From: a virus
Length of the DNA stretch: 20,009 nt
IMG/VR virus record: IMGVR_UViG_3300028557_000238
Coordinates: 1-20,009 of that record
Strand: one strand, 5' to 3'
Notes under the pieces: model-generated
What the model saw: the letters and a program-made list of their open reading frames with translations, nothing else
What the model was told of the DNA's origin: nothing
Databases searched by the model: none
Program-made: the position numbers and the translations under genes
In this document: positions 13,596-20,009 of the stretch, piece after piece
Numbering within the stretch: position 1 is the first letter of the stretch
Layout: each line of letters opens with the position of its first letter

Positions 13596-13744
13596 AACGC
13601 TGCCGTCTTTTTCTTTGTGAGGGCTACTGCCCTGTTTTCGGACGCGTGCGTGACCTGATCGACGCGTCTGGATTTGGCGATGCGCGGACCAAGTTTTACC
13701 TCAAGCACCGCACGCAGGCGCTGCATGTCTCTCTGGAAAGATAA
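13592..13744 (+). CDS. Hypothetical 50-residue protein
   Basis: The frame starts at ATG 13592, overlapping the upstream stop as ATGA, and ends at TAA 13742-13744. The product begins MKRCRLFLCEGYCPVFGRV and has three Cys residues in the first 13 positions (C4, C9, C13), then a helix-prone, basic C-terminus (RTKFYLKHRTQALHVSLER). A small metal-binding protein is possible, but the family is not recognised. Its place in the overlapping early string supports that it is real. Confidence 0.6.
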   Translation: MKRCRLFLCEGYCPVFGRVRDLIDASGFGDARTKFYLKHRTQALHVSLER

Positions 13745-13747
13745 TTT

Positions 13748-13867
13748 ATGGAACACGAAACCGTAGTGAGAAACATACAATTCGCGTGGGAGTTTTTCCG
13801 CGCAATGGCGCCGGCGCTTTTGCTGGCGGGAGCGACATATTTGGTAACCTGGGGGAATGCACGATGA
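13748..13867 (+). CDS. Small single-span membrane protein (39 aa)
   Basis: ATG 13748 opens a 39-residue frame ending at TGA 13865-13867, which overlaps the next start by ATGA. Residues about 18-34 (RAMAPALLLAGATYLVTW) form one membrane span with a charged N-terminal segment. Many temperate phages carry such small early membrane proteins, sometimes for superinfection exclusion. Nothing in the sequence shows a specific role. It is missed easily because of its size. Confidence 0.55.
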   Translation: MEHETVVRNIQFAWEFFRAMAPALLLAGATYLVTWGNAR

Positions 13868-14127
13868 GCGCTTGGTGGGTGATCGACAAGGAGTCCTACG
13901 AGCAGAGCTTCGGGACGAAAACGCTTTTTGGTCCGTTTGAGACGAGGAAGTGCGCGGAGAGTTTCATACGCCGCGATTTCGACGGGTGGTGGAAGTCTAC
14001 TGACCTGCCGCTGATGGATCGGAATGAAAATGAGTGCGGCGCTTACTTTATATTGGAGCAAAAGGCCGAGGTGCGGCCGGTGGGAAAATTTCACACCAAA
14101 ATCTCATTGGTGGAGGTGAAGCCATGA
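13864..14127 (+). CDS. Hypothetical early protein (87 aa)
   Basis: Start ATG 13864 overlaps the preceding stop as ATGA, and the stop overlaps the next start as ATGA (14124-14127). The product (MSAWWVIDKESYEQSFGTKT, then LFGPFETRKCAESFIRRDFD) looks like a small alpha-beta fold with GPF and a Cys-containing helix. This resembles short phage proteins that have a GPFxTxxxAxxF turn followed by a helix. The role is unknown. A longer frame from 13786 is excluded because it would overlap the membrane-protein gene in another phase. Confidence 0.68.
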   Translation: MSAWWVIDKESYEQSFGTKTLFGPFETRKCAESFIRRDFDGWWKSTDLPLMDRNENECGAYFILEQKAEVRPVGKFHTKISLVEVKP

Positions 14128-14318
14128 ACGCCTGGACGCATGTGGACGCTTCGATGCCGGACTCGGACTCGGATGTCATTATCCACACCGAGGACGGAGA
14201 GGTGGGGGCGGGCTACCACGACGGCCAGGATTGGCGGTGGCTGAGTGGCGGAACCGTAAAAATTGCGGTGACCCACTGGATGCCATTCCCGCCTCCTCCA
14301 CTGAAGGAGGCGGCATGA
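14124..14318 (+). CDS. DUF551-family small phage protein
   Basis: The 64-residue protein has the DUF551 layout: W near residue 4, MPDSDSDVIIHTEDGEV, GAGYHDGQDWRWLSGG, and the closing VTHWMPFPPPP. The V-T-H-W-M-P-x-P-x-x-P ending is diagnostic for that family of small phage and bacterial proteins, which has no established function. Start and stop are set by ATGA overlaps on both sides. Confidence 0.85.
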   Translation: MNAWTHVDASMPDSDSDVIIHTEDGEVGAGYHDGQDWRWLSGGTVKIAVTHWMPFPPPPLKEAA

Positions 14319-14479
14319 ACGTGGAGTTTGGACTGACTTTGGCGGTGCTGACGCTGGGGAGCTGCTTTGCAAGCTACTGGTGTGGACAACAAAGCATGTT
14401 GTGGCGGATGCGCCAGCATGACGAGCGCCGCCGGGAGAGGCAGCGCCGGTGGGAACATTTTTACAACGAGGAGGACTAA
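14315..14479 (+). CDS. Small membrane-anchored basic protein (54 aa)
   Basis: The frame from ATG 14315 (ATGA overlap) gives a 54-residue protein. It has one hydrophobic N-terminal segment (LTLAVLTLGSCFASYWCG) and then a very basic, arginine-rich helix (RQHDERRRERQRRWEHFYNE). A cytoplasmic basic tail anchored in the membrane is the visible architecture. The function is unknown. A plausible GAGGAGG ribosome binding site for the next gene lies in its last codons, near 14468-14474. Confidence 0.55.
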   Translation: MNVEFGLTLAVLTLGSCFASYWCGQQSMLWRMRQHDERRRERQRRWEHFYNEED

Positions 14480-14484
14480 TTTTT

Positions 14485-15426
14485 ATGAAACTGAACATAG
14501 TAACAGGTAAGCAGTTGCGGGCCCAACGGGTCTGCTTTTATGGAGTAGAGAGCGTGGGCAAGACTACGCTGGCGGCACAGGCAGAAAGTCCGATTTTTCT
14601 GGATGTGGAGAATGGCACCTCGCACCTCGATGTGCCAAGGATCGCGGTGAAGACATGGGGGGCGCTAATCGACGCGGTGCGTGCATTGGCGACGGATGAA
14701 TACAGCCAGTTCAAGACGGTGGTGCTGGACTCTATCGACTGGGCGGAGCGGCTGTGCATCGAGGATCTGAAGGCGGAGAAGAAGATCAAGTCGCTGGAGG
14801 AGATTCCGTATGGGAAGGGCTTCACGATGGGCTCCGAGCGCATGGCTCGTTTTCTGAACGAGCTGGACTACCTGATCGATGTGGGCAGGCATGTGGTGCT
14901 GATCGGCCACGCCCAGGTGAAGCGGGTGGAGCCGCCGGACCAGGTGCAAGCCTACGACCGGTATGAGCTGAAGCTGATCAAGCAGACCGGGCCGATGGTG
15001 AAGGAGTGGGTGGACCATTTGTTTTTCTTGAATTTTAAGACCCGGGTGGTGGAGAGCGAATCGGGTAAAGCAAAGGGACGGGGCGGGAAGGACCGTGTGG
15101 TGCTGACCTCGCACACGGCGGCCTATGATGCGAAGACGCGCTCGGAGCTGGCGGAGGAACTGCCGCTGGCGTGGGAGTCGGTGGCGCCGATCTTTGGCAA
15201 GGTGTCGGCCAAGCCGGTCGCCGTGGAGATCCTTGGCCGTGAGCACAAGGAGACCAAAAAGGCGCTCGGCACCTACCTCGAGCCGCATGAGGGGGAGGTA
15301 AATGCCTGGCTGCTCTCGAAGCGCAAAATCACCGAGGGCCAGACATGGCGGGATATGCCGCTCCAGATGATGTCACAGGTGGAGCAACGACCCGAGGACT
15401 TCCTCCGGGCTGTGGCTGCGAGATGA
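14485..15426 (+). CDS. Sak4-like RecA-fold ATPase (AAA_24), single-strand annealing
   Basis: The 313-residue protein has Walker A GVESVGKTT at residues 20-28 and Walker B TVVLDSIDW near residues 78-86. YLIDVGRHVVLIGHAQVKRV near the middle fits the sensor strand of the RecA/AAA_24 fold. Phage Sak4 proteins of this group anneal single-stranded DNA with help from an SSB. An SSB-like gene (16738) and a nuclease (15631) follow, completing a phage recombination set. ATG 14485 is chosen over the longer frame at 14449: it has GAGGAGG 10 bases upstream and sits after the previous stop. The C-terminal part (SEVEQRPEDFLRAV-like end) is unremarkable. Confidence 0.85.
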   Translation: MKLNIVTGKQLRAQRVCFYGVESVGKTTLAAQAESPIFLDVENGTSHLDVPRIAVKTWGALIDAVRALATDEYSQFKTVVLDSIDWAERLCIEDLKAEKKIKSLEEIPYGKGFTMGSERMARFLNELDYLIDVGRHVVLIGHAQVKRVEPPDQVQAYDRYELKLIKQTGPMVKEWVDHLFFLNFKTRVVESESGKAKGRGGKDRVVLTSHTAAYDAKTRSELAEELPLAWESVAPIFGKVSAKPVAVEILGREHKETKKALGTYLEPHEGEVNAWLLSKRKITEGQTWRDMPLQMMSQVEQRPEDFLRAVAAR

Positions 15427-15644
15427 ACAATTGCCGCGACGAATCGGAATATTCTCTGCCGCTGGAGGACCTTGTTGAGTCCTACAGCTTTGAGGATGCG
15501 AGGACGGGATACAACGGCCTGTCTGTAGAGGCTCTTGAGATCATGAATAATGCGCTCAACGAGTTTTTGAGAAGTCGCGGCAAGTTGCACTCGATGAAGG
15601 AAATAATAAAACAGGAATATCAAAGAAGACATGGAAAAAATTAG
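15423..15644 (+). CDS. Hypothetical small helical protein (73 aa)
   Basis: ATG 15423 overlaps the ATPase stop as ATGA. The 73-residue product (acidic N-terminus SEYSLPLEDLVESYSFED, then LSVEALEIMNNALNEFLRSR and a basic end HSMKEIIKQEYQRRHGKN) is predicted to be mainly helical. Its 3' end overlaps the nuclease gene by 14 bases. No family is recognised. It probably serves as a partner or regulator in the recombination module, by position only. Confidence 0.65.
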   Translation: MNNCRDESEYSLPLEDLVESYSFEDARTGYNGLSVEALEIMNNALNEFLRSRGKLHSMKEIIKQEYQRRHGKN

Positions 15645-16653
15645 ACATTCGATGCTGCCGAAGCTGGCAGAGTGCCCGAAATACACACCGAAGCCGGGCG
15701 AAGCGGGTCCTGCGGCACAGCGGGGAACGCTGATGGACGAGGCTTTTCGTTTGGGGTTACAGGGCGACCGCACCAAGATTGATGAGCTGCCGGCAGAAGA
15801 TCGCCCGGCGGTGGAATGGGCGGTCGCCCTTATGGAGGACTACAAGCGCACAGGCACTATAGAGGCACGGGAGGAATTCCTTGCCATGCACACGCCGGGG
15901 ATCGCCCATGTCGGCACGGCGGATGCGCTTTGCACGAAGATGGGGTGGGTGGCAGATTTGAAAACGGGAGCCCTGAGGGATTACAGCGCACAATTGGCAG
16001 CCTATGCTTATGCCTGCATGCACTTTTACTTCGAGGAGGAGTGGGTGGCCCATGTCCTCTACTGCGACCACCAATTGGTAAAGGGCTATCGGTTTACGAA
16101 GGATCAAGCCCGCCAGATCGTGGAGCGCATCATCGCTGAGGTTAATGACCCGGCAGCCGAGCCTCGGGCGTGCGAATACTGCTCCTGGTGTGCCAATCAA
16201 AATACATGCCCTGCCGTGGTGAAGCCGGTGGAAGCTGGCTTGGCGCTGGCAGCACAGCCGGTGACGAGTCTCGAAACCATCCTCGGCACGATCATGGATT
16301 CGCCTGAGCGGATGGGGGAATTTTTCGCCCAATGGAAGATGGCGGAGAAGCTGGTGGCGGAGCCGGTGGAGAAGGCCATGAAGGATCGCCTCGAGACAGG
16401 GGCCGAGGTGACGGGTTGGAAGCTCATCGAGGTGAAGGGCCGCGAGTTTTTCGAGGCGGATGCCATCCTGTGGGCCGCCAAGCGCAAAGACCTGCCGTTG
16501 GAGTCCGTGGTGCTCGCTATGGGCGGGAAGATGAGCAGCAAAAGCTACCGCGATTGGCTCGCGTCTATCGGCGAGATACCCCTCAACGCCCACAAGCGCA
16601 CCGGATCCAGCACGAAACAACTTCGCCAGGTCAAAGTCACCAAGAGCAAATAA
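15631..16653 (+). CDS. PD-(D/E)XK nuclease, Cas4/RecB-like (DUF2800 type) with Fe-S cysteines
   Basis: The 340-residue protein shows the PD-(D/E)XK core: GTADAL (D98), VADLKTG (D109-x-K111), and the helix SAQLAAYAYAC with Q121. A cysteine near the N-terminus (C15 in LAECPKY) combines with C184-x2-C187-x5-C193 in CEYCSWCANQNTC. This is the one-plus-three arrangement of the iron-sulphur cluster in Cas4, AddB and related nucleases. The family matches DUF2800 phage proteins. The likely role is processing DNA ends to give single strands for the Sak4-like ATPase. It overlaps the 15423 gene by 14 bases; the start MEKIRHSMLPKLAECP is the family's usual opening. C181 is an extra cysteine. Confidence 0.85.
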   Translation: MEKIRHSMLPKLAECPKYTPKPGEAGPAAQRGTLMDEAFRLGLQGDRTKIDELPAEDRPAVEWAVALMEDYKRTGTIEAREEFLAMHTPGIAHVGTADALCTKMGWVADLKTGALRDYSAQLAAYAYACMHFYFEEEWVAHVLYCDHQLVKGYRFTKDQARQIVERIIAEVNDPAAEPRACEYCSWCANQNTCPAVVKPVEAGLALAAQPVTSLETILGTIMDSPERMGEFFAQWKMAEKLVAEPVEKAMKDRLETGAEVTGWKLIEVKGREFFEADAILWAAKRKDLPLESVVLAMGGKMSSKSYRDWLASIGEIPLNAHKRTGSSTKQLRQVKVTKSK

Positions 16654-16662
16654 TTTCCTCGC

Positions 16663-16682
16663 CCGGTTGGTGTTTCAACCGG
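16663..16682 (+). other. Hairpin in the nuclease-SSB gap
   Basis: CCGGTTG (16663-16669) pairs with CAACCGG (16676-16682) around a 6-base loop. No T run follows, so it is probably not a terminator. Downstream, GCAAAGGGGGGCTGCG (16690-16705) resembles the repeats beside attP, and CTGCG/CGCAG (16701-16705, 16718-16722) can form another stem just before the SSB-like gene. These may set messenger stability or translation of that gene. Confidence 0.5.
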
Positions 16683-16737
16683 CACAGGGGCAAAGGGGGG
16701 CTGCGCATCCCAAAAAACGCAGACCAATCAATACATT

Positions 16738-17244
16738 ATGCCTACATACACAGCAAAAAAACCAGAAGCGCCGCAGAGCGGCAGTAAATACCATGTCGAG
16801 CCGGGATTCTACCGTTGTGAAGTTTTCAGCGCAGAGGAGAAGCGGAGCAAGAAGAAGCCGGACGGCTCGGGGGACAACCCGATGATCGAACTGACACTCA
16901 AGGTCATGCTGCCGGATGGCAAGCAGGGGCCAGAGATTCGTGACTGGCTTGTTTTTACCCCGAAAAGCGGGTGGAAGATCGATGCCTTTCGCGCTTCCTC
17001 GGGCGAGGCGGTGCTCGAGGGCGACTCCGAACTCACGGCGGAATCCTGCGAGACCCGCGAGGTGGTGGCCATGATCGGCGACCAACCCGGAGACAAGGAA
17101 GGCATCTATTGGAACACCATCGAATACTACCTCCACGGCGAAGAGCGTGCGGACTTCCTCTCGGGCAAGTCGGTAGCTCGACCTGTGGCCAAGCCTGCAC
17201 CGAAACCTGCCGCAATCGCTGACGGGGATGACATCCCATTCTGA
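16738..17244 (+). CDS. Single-stranded DNA-binding-like protein (DUF669 type)
   Basis: The 168-residue protein has a beta-rich body with PGFYRCEVFSAEEKRSKKKP and NPMIELTLKVMLPDGKQGPE, then WKIDAFRASSG and EGIYWNTIEYYLHGEE. It ends after a Pro/Ala linker in IADGDDIPF. The acidic D-D-I-P-F tip is the hallmark of SSB proteins, where it docks partner enzymes, and the body fits phage DUF669 proteins often found beside Sak4 and nucleases. Neighbours on both sides are recombination or replication genes. The start at 16738 follows an A/C-rich leader without a Shine-Dalgarno site, notably similar to the capsid leader. Confidence 0.8.
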   Translation: MPTYTAKKPEAPQSGSKYHVEPGFYRCEVFSAEEKRSKKKPDGSGDNPMIELTLKVMLPDGKQGPEIRDWLVFTPKSGWKIDAFRASSGEAVLEGDSELTAESCETREVVAMIGDQPGDKEGIYWNTIEYYLHGEERADFLSGKSVARPVAKPAPKPAAIADGDDIPF

Positions 17245-17248
17245 TTCA

Positions 17249-17476
17249 ATGAAAGCGATTCTTGAATTTGAACTGCCGGAGGACTCGGCGGAGATGCGTT
17301 ACGCACAGGCGGGGCTCGATGCCCTGCTGGTGCTGAACGACTTCGACCAAGAGTGCCGGAGCCTGCTCAAGCACGGCGCCGGTGCTTTTGCCGACCTTGA
17401 TGAGAAAACCATCGAGCGCCTCCGCGAGTGGGTGGCTGGGCAGTCGGTGCGGAGGAATTTGCCGGAATTGGAATGA
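17249..17476 (+). CDS. Small conserved phage protein (KAILEFELPE type)
   Basis: The 75-residue protein reads MKAILEFELPEDSAEMRYAQ then ALLVLNDFDQECRSLLKHGA. The opening MKAILEFxLPE and the following aliphatic and acidic helix (VLxDxDxExRxxLK) are seen in many phage genomes beside SSB and resolvase genes, with no known function. The frame extends back to ATG 17228, overlapping the SSB-like gene, but ATG 17249 gives the usual start and is preferred. Confidence 0.72.
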   Translation: MKAILEFELPEDSAEMRYAQAGLDALLVLNDFDQECRSLLKHGAGAFADLDEKTIERLREWVAGQSVRRNLPELE

Positions 17477-17479
17477 GGC

Positions 17480-17686
17480 ATGAACTGGAACCGGCCAGTC
17501 ACAGAGGCGTGCAACTTTAATGCCCGACGCTGCATGTGCCTCAAGAAGAAACGCTACGAAACCAAAAAATTGGCCGAGGCAAAAATGCAGGTGCGGCTGG
17601 CCGCTGAGAAAAGCCCAGCCGAATACCTGCGAGCCTACCTCTGCCTGGTGTGCAGAGGCTGGCACTTAACTAAACAGAAACGATGA
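17480..17686 (+). CDS. Small zinc-finger-like protein (68 aa)
   Basis: The 68-residue protein contains C11 and two nearby cysteines (ACNFNARRCMCLKKKRYETK), then a helix (KLAEAKMQVRLAAEKS), then YLCLVCRGWHLTKQKR. A C-x(n)-C-C ... C-x-x-C-x-x-W-H pattern suggests a zinc-binding mini-domain of the kind found in small phage proteins. The ATGA overlap with the resolvase gene (17683) suggests coupled expression with it. Confidence 0.68.
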   Translation: MNWNRPVTEACNFNARRCMCLKKKRYETKKLAEAKMQVRLAAEKSPAEYLRAYLCLVCRGWHLTKQKR

Positions 17687-18120
17687 CCATCCTTGCCCTT
17701 GACCCCGGCACTACCGAGACGGCGTTTGTCCTTTGGGACGGGCGCCGGATCCTCGATGCCGACCACCTGCCGAATGCGGAGATCAGACAAATCTTGATCG
17801 GCCGCGAATACAGCAGCGTGGCGTGCGAGATGATCGCCAGCTATGGAATGGCGGTCGGGGCTTCGACCTTCGAGACCTGCGTGTGGATCGGTCGATTTAT
17901 CGAGGTGGCCCGCAGAGAGACGCGCTTGGTCTACCGCCGCGATGTCAAACTCCACCTCTGCCAGTCACCCAGAGCAAAGGACGCCAATGTGCGGCAGGCG
18001 CTCATCGACCGCCTCGGGCCGCAGGGCACGAAGAAGACCCCCGGCCCGACCTACGGCATGCGCTCCCACTTGTGGGCGGCATTGGCCGTAGGCGTGTATG
18101 CGGGGGATGTAAAGTATTAA
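17683..18120 (+). CDS. RuvC-like Holliday junction resolvase
   Basis: The 145-residue protein has an RNase H fold of the phage RuvC type: D7 in ILALDPGTTETAFVLWDG, E49 in SVACEMIASYGM, D100 in the AKDANVRQAL helix, and H129 in the closing helix RSHLWAALAVGVY. That is the D-E-D-plus-His/Asp active-site pattern. It would cut branched DNA before packaging and after recombination by the Sak4/nuclease/SSB set. It overlaps the upstream zinc-finger gene by ATGA and is followed by the helicase gene after 6 bases. Confidence 0.82.
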   Translation: MTILALDPGTTETAFVLWDGRRILDADHLPNAEIRQILIGREYSSVACEMIASYGMAVGASTFETCVWIGRFIEVARRETRLVYRRDVKLHLCQSPRAKDANVRQALIDRLGPQGTKKTPGPTYGMRSHLWAALAVGVYAGDVKY

Positions 18121-18126
18121 TTTTTA

Positions 18127-19641
18127 ATGCAATACCCTCAGAAAGAAAGCGCCGTCGTCGGCTACCTGAGCATCTGCGGATTTGCTGGTGTGCCGAAGTC
18201 GGCCGTGGTGGATCCGGAGGCATTTGCCAGTGTGCTGAACGGTCTCTACTACGCCGCCGCGCACCGGCTGCACCACGCTGGCAAGGCGGTGGTGGGTGCC
18301 AAGATCCTCGAGGTCATCGCGGCGGAGCCGTATTGGCTGAAGATGGCGGAGGCCGAGGCACAGGCCGCCGGCATGGTGTCTTGGCAAGATGGCGTGACAT
18401 TGGCAGACACCTCGCTGGGGTTTAGCTCGGCGGGCGGCGCAATCGTCACCGAATACCTGGAGGACATTGCAGCGGCAGCAGGCACCCGCAAAGCTACCCA
18501 AATCGGCCGGAAACTGGCGGATGGCAGCATGGCCGTGGCGGACGCCCTCGAGGAACTCAAGCAACTGGCCAAGCCCAAGTCGACGATGGCAGGCGTTGAA
18601 ATGCATACCTTCGAGCAGCTCTTCGCCTACACGCCGAAGGATGACGCGAGCACGCTGGTAGGCGACCGCTGGCTGTGCCGTGGCGGGCAGCTCCTGCTGC
18701 TCGGTCAGTCCGGCATCGGCAAATCCAGCTACACACTCCAGCAGGCGATGACTTGGGCGCTGGGCATGCCATTTTTCGGCATGAAACCACGGCAACCGCT
18801 GAAGTGCCTGATCGTGCAGGCGGAGAACGATATGGGCGACATGGCCGAGGTGGTGCAGGGCGTGAAGACCTATGTGGTAGACGGGAGCAAGCTGGACGAA
18901 CGCACCGCGCTCGAGCAACTCAAGCGCAACATTATCGTCGCACGGGTCACAGCACAGACCGGCGAGGCATTCATCGAGGTGATCCGCGAGCTGATCGCTA
19001 AGCACGGGCCATTCGACCTGGTCTACGGGGATCCGCTGCTGTCATACATCGGCGATGACATTTCGCAACAGGCTGTGGCCTCGCACTTCTTGCGCGAGCT
19101 CTGCAACCCGCTGGCATTCGAGCACAATTTCGCATGGGTATGGTCTCACCACACCGGCAAGCCGCAGAGCGATAGCAAGAGCCGAGCGCATTGGAATGCA
19201 AACGACTACGCCTACATCGGCCTCGGCTCCTCCGAACTCACCAACTGGGCTCGCGCCATTGCGGTGCTCCAGACGACCAAGCACGAAGGCATCTTCAAGG
19301 TTCTCCTGGCGAAGCGTGGCAACCGCGCTGGCGTAGTGGACGAACACGGCCACCCGACCACCGACATCATCATCAAGCACGCCGACCGTGGACTGCATTG
19401 GGAACCAGCCACACTCCCCGAGGAGACCGAGGAAGAGGGCAAGTCGCAGGGCAAGTCGGGACGCACACCGAAGCTCAGCCCTCTCCAAGAGGCCGAGATC
19501 ATTGCCAAGCACGCCATATGGCCGGATGGCGCCCGTGGATTCTATAGCGAGATGAAGACCAAATACGGCGTCTCTCGCGACACAATCGAGCGCATACTCA
19601 GGCGCTCCAGAAACTCAACCGAAACCCAAAAAGCAGCATGA
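18127..19641 (+). CDS. RepA/DnaB-type replicative helicase with C-terminal HTH
   Basis: The 504-residue protein joins an N-terminal helical domain (residues about 1-150, like the DnaB N-domain with PEAFASVLNGLYYAAAHRLH) to a RecA-type motor. Walker A is GQSGIGKSS (about residues 193-201), Walker B is DLVYGDPL (about residues 297-303), the sensor stretch is WVWSHHTGKP, and GSSELTNWARA is a RepA/AAA_25 feature. The last 100 residues after an acidic linker contain a helix-turn-helix (FYSEMKTKYGVSRDTIERIL), often seen in phage helicases that recognise their origin. No polymerase or separate primase gene is in the window. The iteron array starts 20 bases after its stop, so this protein may bind it or be loaded there. 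Confidence 0.85.
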   Translation: MQYPQKESAVVGYLSICGFAGVPKSAVVDPEAFASVLNGLYYAAAHRLHHAGKAVVGAKILEVIAAEPYWLKMAEAEAQAAGMVSWQDGVTLADTSLGFSSAGGAIVTEYLEDIAAAAGTRKATQIGRKLADGSMAVADALEELKQLAKPKSTMAGVEMHTFEQLFAYTPKDDASTLVGDRWLCRGGQLLLLGQSGIGKSSYTLQQAMTWALGMPFFGMKPRQPLKCLIVQAENDMGDMAEVVQGVKTYVVDGSKLDERTALEQLKRNIIVARVTAQTGEAFIEVIRELIAKHGPFDLVYGDPLLSYIGDDISQQAVASHFLRELCNPLAFEHNFAWVWSHHTGKPQSDSKSRAHWNANDYAYIGLGSSELTNWARAIAVLQTTKHEGIFKVLLAKRGNRAGVVDEHGHPTTDIIIKHADRGLHWEPATLPEETEEEGKSQGKSGRTPKLSPLQEAEIIAKHAIWPDGARGFYSEMKTKYGVSRDTIERILRRSRNSTETQKAA

Positions 19642-19660
19642 GCAACCATGAAAACAAGTG

Positions 19661-19819
19661 CCGCAAAATTACCGCAGAATGACCGCAGAATAACAATTGT
19701 GCGGCACATGGATGACTGCCGCAAAATAACTGCCGCAGATACCCCCTATAAAGGGGGGTTATCTGCGGCACTTCGTTATTTTTCGGCGTCGTCATTTCCA
19801 ACCATGACTACCGCAAAAT
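19661..19819 (+). other. Iteron array, candidate replication origin
   Basis: CCGCARAAT-type units are CCGCAAAAT 19661-19669, CCGCAGAAT 19672-19680 and CCGCAGAAT 19683-19691 (each start 11 bp after the last), the reverse copy CCGCACAAT at 19696-19704, CCGCAAAAT 19719-19727, CCGCAGATA 19733-19741 and its reverse at 19760-19768, a degenerate reverse copy at 19778-19786, and CCGCAAAAT 19811-19819. Reading frames through the region are broken by stops, and the spacing follows the DNA helix, as in plasmid and phage origins where an initiator binds iterons. Location right after the helicase gene supports an origin. A regulator operator array is the alternative. Confidence 0.75.
19731..19770 (+). other. 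Long imperfect hairpin within the iteron array
   Basis: TGCCGCAGATA (19731-19741) pairs with TATCTGCGGCA (19760-19770). The stem continues through CCCCC (19742-19746) and GGGGG, interrupted by a single bulged T, around a short A/T-rich loop, for about 16 pairs in all. Its base is built from an inverted iteron pair. The A/T-rich sequence after it has T residues at 19776-19783 but no tight T run. A cruciform used in origin melting or primer binding, or a terminator for the early operon, are possible. Confidence 0.75.
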
Positions 19820-19825
19820 AGAATT

Positions 19826-20009
19826 ATGCTGGAAACAAACAAAGACCCCAAGATCACCTGCCAATCCTGCGGCCGCGAATGGCAGGACCACCCAGGCGTC
19901 GCTCACACCTGCCGACTCGCCACCGATTTGGCCGATTCCCTCCGCTGGGCACTCAACCATGTCGAGCCCCCAGAATACACCCGCGACATCGGTGAGCAGG
20001 AAATCTACT
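19826..20009 (+). CDS. Start of a zinc-finger-like protein (partial)
   Basis: The frame from ATG 19826 runs off the right edge, 61 residues visible. It opens with a possible zinc site CQSCGREWQDHPGVAHTC (C-x2-C ... H-x-C) and continues with a mainly helical segment (RLATDLADSLRWALNHVEPP). It starts just beyond the last iteron, so its promoter would lie in or beside the array. The function is not recognised, and the C-terminal part is outside the window. Confidence 0.6.
   Translation, partial: MLETNKDPKITCQSCGREWQDHPGVAHTCRLATDLADSLRWALNHVEPPEYTRDIGEQEIY

Noticed and set aside
19638-19682. Tiny ORF of 14 codons after the helicase gene (ATGA overlap)
   Set aside because: It is short, and its sequence is just iteron sequence read in frame; there is no support for translation.
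19661-19819. CRISPR array
   Set aside because: Units are about 9 bases with 2-base gaps and mixed orientation, with no spacers of CRISPR length.

Overview
The window looks like part of a temperate, podovirus-like phage or prophage. It holds a lysis cassette, a scaffold/major-capsid pair, connector and tail-nozzle genes, then a tyrosine integrase beside a tRNA-derived attachment site, then a regulatory switch and a recombination/replication module. The host cannot be read with certainty. The integrase type (Asn in place of the usual first His of the HxxR box, an MGTSPRLLYETY ending), the weak Shine-Dalgarno usage and the composition suggest a Planctomycetes-Verrucomicrobia-Chlamydiae host, most likely a verrucomicrobium. 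That is an inference.

Layout. 1-1719 (+): the end of a beta-rich virion-like protein, a small gene with an apparent frameshift, a TM/coiled-coil protein, a 3TM holin and an M15 endolysin, all joined by ATGA overlaps. 1853-9011 (+): putative scaffold, major capsid protein, a strong terminator, a small head protein, a connector-like protein, a 912-residue tail-nozzle-like protein with an FN3-like insert, and a short accessory tail protein. 8985-10337 (-): a small cargo cassette (basic protein, RHH DNA-binding protein with a tiny leader ORF, and a conserved phage protein ending YDYNF). 10608-11087 (+): a zinc-ribbon protein. 11088-11710: a gene-free stretch with strong hairpins, a classic terminator, two near-identical hairpin repeats, and an attP made of a tRNA 3' end (tRNA-Ser-like) flanked by arm-type repeats. 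11711-12724 (+): integrase.

12793-13254 is a divergent control region: an RHH repressor candidate on the minus strand, a cluster of TAGTAG/CTACTA half-sites, then the early operon on the plus strand. That operon starts with a second RHH protein and an AlpA/excisionase-like HTH protein, continues through very small overlapping genes, and reaches a recombination/replication set: Sak4-like ATPase, Fe-S PD-(D/E)XK nuclease, SSB-like DUF669 protein, RuvC-like resolvase and a RepA/DnaB-type helicase.

Directly after the helicase, 19661-19819 carries repeated CCGCARAAT iterons, three of them exactly 11 bp apart, plus a long hairpin. This is a strong candidate for the phage replication origin. With structural genes on one side of attP and integrase on the other, the arrangement matches a circular or excised phage map with an intact attP rather than a prophage end. 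The most interesting signals are the iteron origin, the attP with arm sites overlapping the int promoter, the TAGTAG/CTACTA operator cluster, the structured RNA-like segment at 11131-11260, and the A/C-rich leaders without Shine-Dalgarno sites shared by the capsid and SSB-like genes.
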